In this document: positions 1 through 12,019 of the stretch, in pieces
Layout: each line of letters begins with the position of its first letter
Numbering within the stretch: position 1 is the stretch's first letter
Origin: Turnera subulata
Taxonomy: Eukaryota; Streptophyta; Magnoliopsida; Malpighiales; Passifloraceae
NCBI GenBank assembly: GCA_028386065.3
Contig: JAKUCV010003272.1
Location: 65,816 to 129,815 of the forward strand
DNA length: 64,000 bases
Direction: 5' to 3'
The notes under the pieces: generated by a model
What the model saw: the letters and a program-made list of their open reading frames with translations, nothing else
Database searches by the model: none
What the model was told of the DNA's origin: nothing
Position numbers and translations under genes: made by a program

Positions 1-39
1 TTTTTTTTTTTAAAAAACCCCCCCCCCCCCCCCCCCCCC
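1..39. repeat. Homopolymer blocks at window start
   Basis: Eleven T, six A and twenty-two C in succession open the window. Three consecutive homopolymers are unusual in a plant genome and may be a low-quality assembly stretch. A similar 22-G run follows an ambiguous base at 39127, which supports the artefact reading. Confidence 0.6.
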
Positions 40-106
40 GTCTAAATAAAATAAAATTAAAGAAAGTAAACCCATCAGCATAAAAAGCGCCACACATTAC
101 ACAGAG

Positions 107-134
107 AAAGAGAAAGAGAAAGAGAAAGAGAGAG
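107..134. repeat. GAGAAA microsatellite
   Basis: A short GAGAAA/GAGA repeat upstream of the BIG BROTHER-like gene. Purine or pyrimidine tracts like this are common around plant transcription starts. Confidence 0.7.
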
Positions 135-160
135 TGAAACCAGCAAAAATAAAACAAAAT

Positions 161-170
161 TATTTATAAA
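161..170 (+). promoter_or_regulatory. Candidate TATA box of the BIG BROTHER-like gene
   Basis: TATTTATAAA is followed by a long CT-rich leader with TTC repeats near 380-400. It is the best TATA-like match ahead of the first gene. A start about 30 bases downstream would give a 5' leader containing at least one intron before the ATG at 1206. No transcript data are available. Confidence 0.35.
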
Positions 171-696
171 CACAAAAGAAAGGAAAAACTCTGCTTTTTC
201 ACTTTCACTTTCTCTGTCTATTACTACTACTAGTAGCCCACACTCGCACCTCCTTCACATTACATTACACACAGACAGACACTGCTGGGATTGAGATTTT
301 GTTGAGACCTCCATTGTCTCTTTCTCTTTCTCTTTGTTTTTTTTCCTCTCAAAAAAAAAAAAAACAGAGAGAGTTTTCTTCTTCTTCTTCTTCTTCTTCT
401 CTTCTCTTTCCCTTTCCTCTCTATCAAAACATATCTGCACATTAACGTTAACCCAGACTCTGCATTCTTCAGTTCTCTTCTTCTAATGTAATTACAAAAT
501 TCCCTGCCTTTTCCTCGTTTTACGTTTCCTCCTCCTCCTCTGCCCGTGCGTTTTGGTTGCCCGGTTACAAAATCTCTCCTCCTTCTTACCCAGTGCGTTA
601 AATTAGTAACGCTAACGCTAACGCTAACGTCTCTACTTTTTTTGTTGGTTTCCTGGATTTTCGTTTAGCAGATTTTGTTGGGAGCTTGTGGTTGAA

Positions 697-705
697 ATGC
701 TGTGA
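697..705 (+). promoter_or_regulatory. Minimal upstream ORF (Met-Leu-stop) in leader
   Basis: ATG CTG TGA lies in the inferred first non-coding exon, just before possible splice donors at 713 and 722. If the leader is spliced as inferred (acceptor TTTTGCAG ending at 1155), this two-codon uORF would precede the true start. Short uORFs of this kind can reduce main-ORF translation in plants; here that is inference. Confidence 0.3.
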
Positions 706-1205
706 GGCTTTTGGTAAATGAGGTAACCCTCCTCTGCCTTCTTTTCTCTCTTCTCTTTGGTTCCCTACAAAACTTGGAGAAAAATCTAAAGAACCAGATA
801 AAGACAGAATTTATGTTTTTTTTTTTTTATTTATGTATATTTCTGTTTCAAGAGCCTGAAAAATCTTTTCTTTTGCAGTTTTTTCCCTGCATTGTCTTTA
901 TATTGGCAAACAAAAGAGTGTTAAGGAAGACTTTGCGTTTCTATTGTTACTGGACTCAAGCTTTTACTTGGACTGTTTTTGCAGGAATATTGAGCTTGGC
1001 TACTGCTGTCTTGCTGCTTCTCGCATCAACCTAGAAGAAGTGTAGTTAATGTAGTTACCTAAACTCTGTTTAGGAGAAAAAAATGGGTGAAAAGAAAGTT
1101 AAAATTTTGACTTTTCTGGGCATTTGATGATGTTAATTGCTTGCGGGTTTTGCAGCTTTTTGCTCTTCTCTTGACGTCGTTGAAGTTTGGGAAGTAGTGT
1201 TCGAA

Positions 1206-3798
1206 ATGAATGGGAATAGACAAATGGAGGTTCACTACATAAACACTGGGTTTCCTTACACTGTCACCGAAAGCTTCATGGATTTCTTTGAAGGAATAAC
1301 ACACGTGCCTGTAAATTATGTTCGCCCTGGACCAATGCATGAACAGGTAATTGCAGCTTCTCTTTCTGACTTTGGAGAAAGTCAGAAACTTATTTGACAA
1401 TAGCGTTCTATTAGGATTTTCATGCCATTCCAGGTAGTTAGATTCACGCTGCACATGAAAAGGGATTTGTGCCATTTAATGGTGCGACATAAGCATCCTC
1501 TCTGCACTGGAGAGTGATCTTACAACTTCTTAGTTGCTTCGTCTGATGTAATATGTGAGTAAAGTGGATATCCGCAAGCCAGTGTCATTTGATGAATGTG
1601 TGTTTCTTGAACTATTAGATGGATAGTCATTTTCTTGTAGGCATGAACTAACTAATTTTTCCACATCATTGTTGATGTTTATTTCACAACCACTAGCACG
1701 GAAATGAGAAAGCTTTTAATGAGTGCCAACTTGTGGTTATTACTACTAATAGCTCAGCTTTTGCAGTAATTCAGAAATACAAAATGTTCTTTTTCCATCC
1801 CATCTGCTTTCGGCCCCTTGTTCGTGCATGTATCTGCCCTGCCTATGCATGGGTTGATGATTCCTTGGCGTGCTATGGTCTGTAGAACTGTTTGGATTGT
1901 TATGTTTCTATATCTATCTGTATATCTGCTTTGAGATGGTAATTGCCATATTTTTTAAAACAAATATGATAAAGATTTCTTTATTTGGATAATGATATTT
2001 GCCAGTATTTTGAGACTTCTTTTTCCTCCTCTGATGCTCATCCTTCAGGAGAATGCTTATTGGTCGATGAATATGAATGCATATAAATTTGGATTTTCTG
2101 GTCCGGGGAGTACTTCTTATTATAGTCCTTATGAGGTAAATGATATACCAAGAATGGATGTCGGCAGGGCAGCTTGGGAATACCCTTCAGTAGTGAACGC
2201 TGAAGAGACATCGACCACAGACGCACAGTTTGCAGGAGGAGATGCAGCCATGGATGCCCATGCCATACCCGAAGAATGTGAGTAATCTGTTCTACTATCA
2301 TTCTGTCTGTTATTCCATTGCACTATTTATATAAACTTGATGCCTCATTGTATTTGTGCATCAATGATCTCTCAATTTTCAGTTATTTGTTTTTGGACTT
2401 GAAAAAGATCTTTATTTCCTCGCCATGCTGTATAGAGATGTTTACTTTAGTTATTGGATAAAAAAATGCCTCCATGTTGAATATGATTTCCAGTTGTCCT
2501 ATTAAGTGAGGCTCTTTCTACAAGTTCATTTTTGTGGATATTTCTGTTCCGAATTTCATATCACTTGTTTAGTTTCCTGATCTCTTTGTTCCGTCTTGCA
2601 GCTAGTCCACATCACCAGATTACCAACAGTCCTCAGGTATGATGCCCATTGATAACACAGTCCTCTTTATCTGCTTTATTTTAAGTTCATTGCAAATTTA
2701 AGAGTCAATCATGCATAGGTAAGGGGACCAGTCTGCAAGAGCTAATTTATATACATCAATAGCTAGAGGCTTTTTCTCTGTTTTCATTCTCTTTGTCAGG
2801 AATAAGAACACTTTTTAAAACTTGTCAATTACCATTTGCTGCTTTAAATTGGATGCTCTTTGGTTGCTTTCGAATCTTGCAATTCCTAACTTACAGGCAA
2901 AACCCTACATTGATTGTAAACTGAAAGTATATTAAAGGTTAGATTCATTTGTGTTACCGCAGGGGGTTTGGCAGGGTGATATTGATCCAGATAGCATGAC
3001 ATATGAGGTTTGTTTTGTATAATTAATTCGTTTTCCTTTCTCTCTTTTTATATTGGATTTTCATTGTTAATAGACCTTTGCTTACAATGAATGACAATGG
3101 TTGGTGACTTGGTGAGTAACGCTTAGGCTTTGGTTACCTATTTCATTTATTTTTTCCAGGAGTTACTTGACCTGGGTGAGACAGTTGGAACTGAAAGCAG
3201 AGGTCTTTCTCCAGAGCTTATTAGTTTGCTTCCAACCTCAAAGTGCAAGTTTGGAAGCTTCTTCTCAAGGAAAAAATCTGGGGATAGGTAATTTCTAGTT
3301 ACAAATGTTCTGTGAAATGATGAATTAAGTCTCTATAAGTGGATTTTGAATGTGTTTTTTATAAAGAAATCTGGTCATGGATATATATACAATACACTTC
3401 TGGTAAATAGAACCCTGCCGGGCAAGAAATACTGCACGCTTTCCTCTATTCTCTAACAATATTCCACTGTGGGGTTCATTTTCTGATAAAGTTATATGTT
3501 TGTGATGCAGATGCGTAATTTGTCAGATGAAGTACAAAAGAGGAGACAAGCAAATAAAACTGCTCTGCAAGCATGTTTACCATTCTGAATGTATTACCAA
3601 ATGGCTTGGTATCAATAAGGTTGGTGGATGTCATCTTTAGAGAAATATACTTCTTACATAGAGAAAAAGGGTTAAATGTGACACCATTCCAGAATGTGAA
3701 GCTTATTTGATTTCCCTCTAATAATGTTTGTTAGCTTTAACTCTCAGGTTTGTCCCGTTTGCAACAATGAGGTATTTGGCGAGGAATCGAAGTATTAA
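1206..3798 (+). CDS. BB: E3 ubiquitin ligase, BIG BROTHER-like RING protein
   Basis: Likely RING-type E3 ubiquitin ligase that limits organ size by restricting the duration of cell proliferation (known role of Arabidopsis BIG BROTHER). Seven coding exons with GT/AG junctions stay in frame: 1206-1346, 2049-2277, 2602-2636, 2963-3007, 3160-3287, 3511-3619 and 3748-3798, giving 245 residues, close to the Arabidopsis length. The N-terminus begins MNGNRQMEVHYINTGFPYTV, a family hallmark. The C-terminus has a complete C3H2C3 RING: CVIC, then CKHVYHSEC, then CPVC. The ATG at 1206 is chosen because it opens the conserved N-terminus; an upstream acceptor near 1155 suggests a 5'-leader intron. Metal ligands are all present, so an active ligase is expected. 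Confidence 0.93.
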
Positions 3799-4480
3799 AT
3801 GCAAGACAAAGGAATTCACTGCTCTTTGATGCTTTTCTCTTCCCCTTCTGTTTTTTCCCGGTTGTTTGGTTCTTTTTCCATTTTGTACACGTAGGATTAG
3901 ATGAAGATTAAGGCGATTCCCTCATTCTCCCATAGAAGTTTTGTTCACTGGGAAAGCAACATACAAAGCTAACTTAGTTTCTATAGCAAGAAAACATGAA
4001 TCTGCTGTTGCATAATGCTCTATGTAAGTCTGGATTTTGTGAATACCGATGTTGTTTGATTCTTGTATCTACCTATGCTTAAGGTGATCCATTGCTCCCG
4101 CAAATCCCATCTCTTAACCACCCATCTCTCTGGATTTAAATCATTATATGCTTCTATTCTATGCAGTTCAATCTCTCCTTGTGTTGGCATGCTATAGCGA
4201 AATGGTCAGTTCGTTCTAAAATATCACTTGTTGGATTGTGCAGTAGAAATTAGGATGCCATATCTGGATTTCTTCTTTGAATCAATGGAGTGTTGCAGAA
4301 ATTAATTTCTCAATTTGTGTATTAATTTGGAAAAGCAAATCAAAGCAAAGAGTAAGCCTTGTATGGTTTCTTGCTAGTAATGCTGTACTGGTAGCACTAA
4401 ATAATGTTGCAAATTACTTGACACAAGTTACATGAGGGCAAAAAATGATCTTGATCATGACATTATTGTTTGATGCTTGA
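3799..4480. other. 3' UTR and intergenic spacer after BB
   Basis: Non-coding sequence following the stop codon, T-rich at first as expected of a plant 3' UTR. No second gene or RNA is seen. Confidence 0.6.
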
Positions 4481-4749
4481 AGTTTTCTTTTTTTTTTTTT
4501 TTTCGCCAGAAATCATATTTTCAATTCATTGCTTTAAACACAGGGTACAACACATACTGTAATACAGTGAATATGAACGTCACCTACTCATGAAATAAAT
4601 ATAGAAAATCCTATTACTAACCAATACCAGAAAAGAGATAATTGGGACATCACTTTTGGTTCCACAACCATAATATGGTTGGCTTTTAGAAAATTAGGTG
4701 CTTTGAACTGGCTATTGCCACCTTCAACATCCTTGATGACTACATAGCC

Positions 4750-4957
4750 GATATTGATATTTCCCAATCTCTATACCTCCTCAAACTTAAGCATTGTAGC
4801 TCAATAAAAGTAAAAAAAAAAAAAACGATAAAACATAGGCAGGCTGCTTGTCCTCGTATTGATATTTCCCAATCTTTGTACCTCCTCAATCTTAGGAACT
4901 GTAGCTCAAAATAAAAGAAAAGAAATACAACAAAACAGAGCCAGACTTGTTGTCCTC
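4750..4957. repeat. Two-unit tandem duplication, ~104 bp
   Basis: Two adjacent copies (about 4750-4855 and 4856-4957) each run from ATTGATATTTCCCAATCT through CTCCTCAA, a TGTAGCTCA motif and an A-rich stretch to TTGTCCTC. They differ by scattered substitutions and A-tract length, so the duplication is not recent. A T16 run at about 4488-4503 lies to the left and could mark the tail of an inverted retrocopy, but no coding homology was recognised. Confidence 0.7.
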
Positions 4958-6060
4958 GTCTCCACCGCGTTGCCTCCAATGCCACTTACTATAGTCATAG
5001 TCGGTGATAACAACTTATAGGAGAGATTGGAATCCATAATAGGAGACCCATTCCAACCCAAAAAAATTCTTTCAACACAACTTTAAACCATACACCTTCC
5101 ACTCTAATTAATCAAACAGTTTGTAATCATATACACTAAACTACAAGAATAGAGAACATGGAGGAAAGATGTGTATGAGGGGGTTGCTATTGACTAGATT
5201 GAAAGGGAAAAACTTGAGAATTTGCAGAGGAAGAGCTTCATCAAGAAGATGAATTGTTCATTTCTAAATCTAAATTTAAAATTTGAGAGAAAAGCACGCA
5301 TTGGTCTTTTTGTCCCGAAGGACCCATCTTGTTTGACCTAATTTGATATGTCCAATCAAAATATAGTAAAAAATAATGGCGTGGCAAGTTTTCAAGCTCT
5401 ACGTAAGCGTACGTGGGACCTACATATCACGTTGAGCGAGTCGAGTGGGTTTGAATTGTAGGCTTGACCTGATATTTGGATCCCACATAAGCTGACATGG
5501 CGCTTGAAAACTTATAATATCCGCACTTTTTACCAGATTTTGGCGCTCAACGAAGATGAATCAGGAGATGAAAACAAACCAAAATTCAATAATGGATGAC
5601 TTCTAACTTTGAGCTAGGCCTCAATCTTTTATTTGAAAAAAAAATTGATGACCAAGGCGCCGTAATTCTGGTCTAAAAAAATTGATGGCGATTGTCTGAA
5701 TTCTGATATAGTTGCTGTTTTTTTTTTTCTTTTGAGCAAATATATTTTCACTTTGTGATTTCTTGGGGAGAAAACACAAAAAGGGGAAGAGAAAAACGTA
5801 GTCAACCAAACTGAAGTACTAAACAAATGCGGTCTTACTCTTACCTACTGGTGCAGTTAAATCACATCTAGTCTTCTAGCCCACGGATCCAAGGAGGCAA
5901 GAGCTTGACTTGGGCAACCATGAAAAAAGGGAATGTAAAAGCCCAACTGAAAACGAAGCATGTGATATTAATTAATTCTTTTTTACATCCAGTAGAGACT
6001 AGAGAGATGTGATGTGATATTAATTAGAGGATGAGTCCCCAACTAAAATATTACTAAAAA
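4958..6060. other. Intergenic spacer
   Basis: AT-rich sequence without convincing coding potential or structured RNA. The last part, about 6061-6296, has GA/CA tracts typical of a promoter-proximal region of the next gene. Confidence 0.5.
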
Positions 6061-6437
6061 AGACATTTGTTTGCAACGGTCACAGAAAGAACCCATTAAC
6101 CCACCAACGTTCAAGTCTCTGCCACCACCACCCCCCCCCCCAGTCCCACACTAAACAACAACGGTTACATACCATTACATACACAGATACAGTAGTAGCT
6201 TTTTCTTCCAGTCGCAGTCGCACTCGCACCACAGAAAGAAAGAGAGAGAGAGACACACACAACACAACACCCTTTTTCTTTCTCTGTTTCTATAGAGTGA
6301 AAAAACCCTTCTTCTCTATTATACACTTGGCTCCCTCCTTAGTCCTTCCTGTTTCTGCTCTGCCTCTTTGTTTCTTTCATTTTCTTGTGAAAACCCACCT
6401 TTCCTTTCTTTCTTCCGTTTCTTTCTTAGCAAGAAGA

Positions 6438-9165
6438 ATGGAACCAGCTAAAATAGACTGGAAGAACGTGGAGTCCATTTTTGTGGAAGAAGAGCTGTAC
6501 GAGAACATACACGCACCTAAGTGGTTTGATTTCTTGGCCAACGAACACCCCGTAGACGATGAGGCCTGGTTCTGCAGACCTGGTTGCTACCTCCTGCTCT
6601 TCAATCTTTCTGTTCCTTATTTTATTTCATCTTTTCTTTACTCTCTTCTCCTTCTTTCTTTGCTGAATGTTATGTTTGCGCTTACACAGACTGTAAGCAT
6701 CCCAAGACAGCCGAGGACTTCTTTAAATTCACACCAACTTCAAAGGTTCTATTTTTGTCCCCAACTTGCATAAGCTTTTATTCTTTTCTTTCTTTTTCTT
6801 TTTTTGCTTCAAATCTTTCCAGTTAAATTAATTCCAAGATTGCTCCGTGTTGCCCTTGTTGGATATCTGCACAAACAGTGACCACATTGTTCAAAGTCGA
6901 AACTTTTCATGATTTAATTTGTTTCTTTTGTGTCGCTTAACTTTATTCGAGACCCTTGTCCATGCCATTATAATCTACTATTGGTCTCATGTTCTTTGTG
7001 TTCGTTCATTTGATATGGCACAGTTTTCAGGAGCTGGTAATAAGAGTAGATCTCCTCTCAGTGATCGCAATCAAAGGTACTACTGAGTGACAACCCTTTC
7101 TAGTTCTTAGTATACGAATCTAATCTAATTAATGATATTATTTACTAGCTTTGCTGCTTATTCATTTGAATTTATTAAGAAAAAGTCAATTTTTATAGTA
7201 ACCACCATCTGATGTCTACAATTTTCCTTTATTGACAAAATTTGCAGAGATGGAAAACTGAAGAGAAGGGGACAAAGTCAGGCTTCATTTACATCATGTA
7301 ACGTAGCCAACTTCAGTGAAGATGGTGAGAACCGGAACCCCAATTTGTCAACTCCATCAAATCAACAACCGAAGACCATGAAAGCATTGATCAAATCAAG
7401 CAGTGAGAAGAACAAACCAATGGAGGATGATGACGCATCATGTACCGATCAGGCGCCAAGGCTAAAGAGTACACTGTCAGCGAGGAATCTCTTTGCAGGG
7501 AAGGATATATTAAGTCATATAACTGAGTTTTGTACTGAACTGAAGAAAATGGCGACAAGAGCGAGGGAGAGAGAAGATGATGAGAAGGAGAGTCAGAATG
7601 GGGGAGACAAAGATGTGAGATCGATGAATGAGGGATTTGGAAACGTTTTAGGAGAGCTGAATGTAAAGGATAAAGAGAGGAAACCATTGCTTGATGTCCG
7701 TGGGGAGAAATCTATGGTTGGTGGAAAAGAAGGTATCAAGGAGAAGCAGAGGAGGCTGAAGTAAGTAGTGCTTCAATTGTTTCTCTGATCGGAATGTCCA
7801 TTGTGCATACTTGTGACTTCTGTGGTTATGTGCAATGCTTAACTTGTTCATTTTGTTGATCGTTGGAGGCTATACTCTCCATGCTAAGGGTTGTAACATG
7901 ACATTTTGTGGGTAGTTGGGGCATTTTCGACTTAAGTAGAGTCATCCTAACTGAGTAAACATTTTGCTTTGCTTCTGTACTGACACTAATTGTGGGAACA
8001 GGTGCATGAAACAAAATGCGCAATCATTTTTCGTATGATGGTGATATGTGTTGATTCTGCCTGTCCCAGAAACGACCGTGCTGTATGATGATGTTAAATT
8101 TATTTAGTGCATCTCTCTGGTTGAGAGCTACAACATTGAAGCATTAAGAATAATTAGATTGCAAGCTAGGCTTAGGAGTAAGGATTGTTTTAGTTTCGTT
8201 ATGCATGATAGTTGGAGAAAAGGCTGACGTGAACTTTTCATCTACTATATTGTGCAGAAGAGTAGATGATGCGGAGAACATTCCAGTCTCTCTGAACTTA
8301 TCAAACATCAAGCAGAAAGGAGAAGATCGCGTCCTGCAAATTCGGACAAACCCTCCTTCTCCGCAATGCTTTTCTGCCAATCGTGAACCTGCCAGAACCA
8401 CTCCATCAAAGGCTTCCAAGTCCAGGCTTATGGTAAGGCGTGCAACTAATTTCTTACTTCATTTACCTTATTTATTGATCTTTTAATTAGAGATGCATGG
8501 AGCATACTAAGTAGCAAATGGGAAGATGACAGCATGGCTCCACTTGCAGCACTTTTTAGACATGAGTGGCCTTATTTCTTTCTCACTTCTTTTCATGGAT
8601 CAAGGCCAAGGAAGGTTGATAGGATCTTAAGGGTAGAACATCCAGTTCAATGGACATCAACTCCTTAACCATGATCCCAAAAAGAAAATGTTTGGATAAT
8701 GAGTTCCAACTAAATACGAAGATGAATTTACTTGACCAATTCAATTTACGATGGGTTGATCATTAAACACTCATGTCCAATTTGTTGTCATTCTCTATAA
8801 ATCTTTCTGACATAGTTCGGCACACCAGTTCCTGGTATAGTCGAATTCATAAGAGAACAACAACGAAGATGAGCTGATGATATAAGACATAAGCTCCACA
8901 CTGGCCCTTTTCATCCTAGCTTTCTGTTCCCTTTATTATTGCAGAAACTTACTATGACTGTATCTTGGGCTATGTCAAATGTTTGTCTTTCGTGGTTGCA
9001 CTAGTTTGATGATTAACCGTGAAACAGGAGAAGGGAATCCTCCAGGAAGTTAAGCCTGACAAGGAAATGAAGAAGTCGGAAACCCTTTCGGTGGTGGATG
9101 GAAGAGGAGAACCTAGAGGCTTGGATGTATTTTGGTTCCTGAAGCCCTGCACACTATCCAGCTAA
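6438..9165 (+). CDS. Uncharacterised plant-specific protein, 359 residues
   Basis: Six exons join in frame: 6438-6582, 6690-6745, 7024-7076, 7248-7760, 8258-8432 and 9028-9165. The start is the first ATG after a pyrimidine-rich leader. Residues 1-65 look strongly constrained: MEPAKIDWKNVESIFVEEEL, then a W-F-D-F-L core and AWFCRPDCKHPKT with two close cysteines. The middle (about 90-330) is polar, Lys/Glu/Ser-rich and probably disordered. The last residues, GLDVFWFLKPCTLSS, form a compact hydrophobic motif. From memory the termini resemble the ALC-interacting protein 1/TRM29-like family, but I could not verify this and assign no symbol. No membrane segment or signal peptide. An AATAAA at 9220 fits a polyadenylation signal. 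Confidence 0.8.
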
Positions 9166-9847
9166 CCATTGATTCCCAAACAAGAAATTAGGATTCATTC
9201 TTTCATCCGCTTTTGAAGAAATAAATAGAAAAAAAAAAATGAAAAGAAATCCATTCTTTTATTCATTTCCATATGGATTAGTAACACTTTCAATCTTCCC
9301 TTGTAATCAGTTCTTCACATTCTTTTTTTTTTTTTTTCTTGATTCATTTGATGTTTATAATAGAAAGGGTAATCAAGCATTCACTTATACAGCACCAGTA
9401 CTCATTTCAGCCAATAAGAAAGTTTTACGCTTCGGCTCCTAATGTTAAGAAAGTAAATAAAGCTGCAAAGTGAAGTGTGTTAAGTCTGAAATTCAATGCC
9501 AAGCAGGATATCAAGGGCCCAATGGCACAACTCATAACAAGAGATGAACGAACAAATTGGAACTAACGTTCATTAGCTACTAAACAAACTTTATACTCCT
9601 AAACGTTTACATGTCCCCTAACCCGATTTTGATCTTATTGTTGTCTTCTCTAAAGCGGTTCCTCATTCAATTGCTATTTGGTATCTTCATTTACTTTTTG
9701 AGAGTTACAATTGCTTGCAACTTGTTCCTGTCGAGTCTTGGTTTCTAGTTGAAGGATGTTGGTGCTTGATCTTTCTAGGTTTCTTTGGGAGTCTTTCCAC
9801 TCTATGATGACTCTTTACTTCACATCTGTGGGTGCTACCCTCATCAG
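9166..9847. other. 3' UTR and intergenic spacer
   Basis: Contains the AATAAA at 9220-9225 and poly-T/poly-A stretches. No gene is supported. Confidence 0.55.
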
Positions 9848-9849
9848 CN

Positions 9850-9935
<86 letters not shown>

Positions 9936-9940
9936 TATTT
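9848..9940. repeat. (TA)n microsatellite with an ambiguous base
   Basis: A single N at 9848 is followed by six T and roughly forty TA units. The N directly before the repeat suggests unresolved repeat length in the assembly. Confidence 0.9.
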
Positions 9941-11220
9941 TGGCTATTTCTGTGCTAACATCAATTAGCTCGATCGTGACTTATTGAATTTCTGCAGCAC
10001 CGCTTTTGTATTTCGTTTGAAACCTCAACTTGCATACATATCCTTGTAACCACCTTCATTCTTCAAGTTTGATGCATAGAAGTAATTCACACATTTGATC
10101 GAGTTTGAAGTTTCATGTCAGTGCAAGATCAGGTAGGAATTAGTACTAGAGATGTTTATTTAACTTTGCCTTTCGTCGGTCGTGGTGGGTATTGGCCCTC
10201 CCCGGGGGCTCCACCCCTCAACGACAAAGGTACCAACAAAGATAATGACTCCCCTTTTTTGCTTCAATTTGATGATGCTACAACGCCCATTATTTAGTTT
10301 TTCTGGGGAAAAATTTCTACATACAGTTTTCGCGTCAAAGCTGGCAAATAATATAAATAGAGATTAAGACTAGACTTACCTTACCTGTTCTCCCTCCCGA
10401 TGCAGAGAAAGAAAGCTAAATTTCTTCCTCGCTTAGGTTTGGAACAGATGGAAAGAAGAAGAAATACAGATGTCACACTACTGTCAATTACCCACACACA
10501 CTAGACAAGCAAAAATAGAGATTTTGATTGGGACCTCGTAATGTGATCCCAAACCAAGTCCAATGTGATCTTGATATTTTTATCTTACAAAACTTGGATT
10601 GGATGCTAAGGTCATCTTTCCTGTCTTCATCCTTTTTTCCTTAGCTTTGGTTCTTTGTACGTTTGTATTTGACCCCCCCAGGCAGTGGATTACTACGAGA
10701 TATTGCTAAGTGCCAAACTCTGCAAAACCTAAAAATACAGATGTATTATACCCACCCTGTTTTGTCCTGACCTGACCCCAGATGCAACCGACATTTAAGG
10801 TTTATCCTTTTTTTTTTTTTTGATCCAAATGTTTATCTCTTCCTACCTACGCTATCATCTAAAAACAAAAAAAAAAAAACACCTTCTCAAGTTAACAATT
10901 GTGATGCAATGTTTATTTAGCAGCAATCCACCACAAGTAATTCATCAAAATATTCATTCACAAAAAAAGAAAAAAAAATGTAAACTCATCATCTTATCAG
11001 GCCATCCTGATATCCGATCCATCACAATTAGTTTCCCACATACACATATATGCTATGAGGTAGCAGCAAATCACGCTACTTTCACTAGCACTTAAGCAGA
11101 GTTCAGGAGATAAACAACAATCAAGTCTGATCAAACAAAATTATAATTCTGTCAAGACCCCAAAAAAAGGCAATCCAAAACTCAAACACCCAATGTTCAC
11201 AAAAAGAGAGAAACAAAAAC
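9941..11220. other. Intergenic spacer
   Basis: Low-complexity AT-rich sequence with short poly-T and poly-A tracts near 10809 and 10867. Open frames here lack conserved features and are considered chance. Confidence 0.5.
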
Positions 11221-11243
11221 TGAAATACGGGCAATTGTTCCAA

Positions 11244-11249
11244 TTTATT
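11244..11249 (-). terminator. Polyadenylation signal AATAAA for the 69-residue gene
   Basis: TTTATT on the plus strand is AATAAA on the minus strand, about 250 bases beyond the stop at 11499, a usual plant 3' UTR length. Confidence 0.4.
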
Positions 11250-11498
11250 CATATGATATATCCTCGCCAAGACTCATACAATTTCTACAAACCATAATCC
11301 CGCACCAACAAACAGATAATAATCAACACCCCCACTTTAAAAAAGAACAATAAATACAAAAAAGCTCTATTCCCAGAATTGAAAGAACAAATATCAAAGC
11401 CAGAGGAGGATAAAGAGAATGTACATGGACGTGTAACGAAAAAAAAAAAAAAAAGAAAACAGAACTACAGGAGAAGAGTGGGGGAGGGGGGAAATAGT

Positions 11499-11708
11499 CT
11501 ACTCTAATCTGAAATTGCAAAGCAAAATGTCCAAAAGCCTAGACCAAACATGCCTTGCTCGCGGGTACAATCTATTGGTGTACACTCTTGACTCCCTTGC
11601 CAGATCTTCCATGGTCTCCACGAAGAGATTCAGGCTCCTCACCGGTGGAATATAGAGAGTCAACGGCACAGCAGAGAAAGCCACAGTGAAGAAAAGCTGC
11701 AACACCAT
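11499..11708 (-). CDS. Small single-exon hydrophobic-N-terminus protein, 69 residues
   Basis: A 69-residue intronless frame. It opens MVLQLFFTVAFSAVPLTLYI, a hydrophobic segment that could be a signal anchor, followed by PPVRSLNLFVETMEDLAR, an Arg-rich stretch with two tyrosines, and a tail with WSRLLDILLC. The hydrophobic start, conserved-looking PPVRSLN motif and amphipathic rest read like a real plant small-protein family of about 60-70 residues. I recognise the pattern but know no assigned function. A minus-strand AATAAA lies downstream and a TATA-like site plus CT-rich leader lie upstream (11709-12016), giving a complete small transcription unit. Confidence 0.65.
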   Translation of the reverse strand: MVLQLFFTVAFSAVPLTLYIPPVRSLNLFVETMEDLARESRVYTNRLYPRARHVWSRLLDILLCNFRLE

Positions 11709-12007
11709 TTAAGCAAACCCACCCAAAAACCCTTCAAAACCAGCTTAATTGGTTTTTTGATGCACAGATTTTGGGGGGAGACAAAGGAACAAAGAAAGGG
11801 TTTTTAAGTTTTTCTTTTCCCAGTCTGTTTGGTGATGATGGGGATATAGAAATAGAAGAGTTGTGTGTGAGAGAGAGAGGAGTAAAGGGACTTTCCGGGG
11901 AGAGGAGAGATGGTAAAGGGGGTCAGAGGATCAGGCAAGGGTTTTATTATGAGAAAGTTGGAGAAGGGAGAGAGATCAAAGGTAAGGATGTTCTGGAAAC
12001 CTAAAGA

Positions 12008-12016
12008 AAATATATA
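12008..12016 (-). promoter_or_regulatory. Candidate TATA box of the 69-residue gene
   Basis: TATATATTT on the minus strand. A start about 30 bases downstream would give a leader of roughly 270 bases containing a CTCTCTCTCTC tract (plus-strand GA repeat near 11869-11880). Confidence 0.35.
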
Positions 12017-12019
12017 CAA

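Noticed and set aside
255..442. Two overlapping minus-strand Lys/Arg/Glu-rich open frames
   Set aside because: They are the complement of a CT/TTC-rich leader of the BIG BROTHER-like gene; composition only.
11771..12004. Plus-strand frame of 77 codons (Gly/Arg/Glu-rich)
   Set aside because: It covers the inferred CT-rich leader of the minus-strand small gene and shows no family features.
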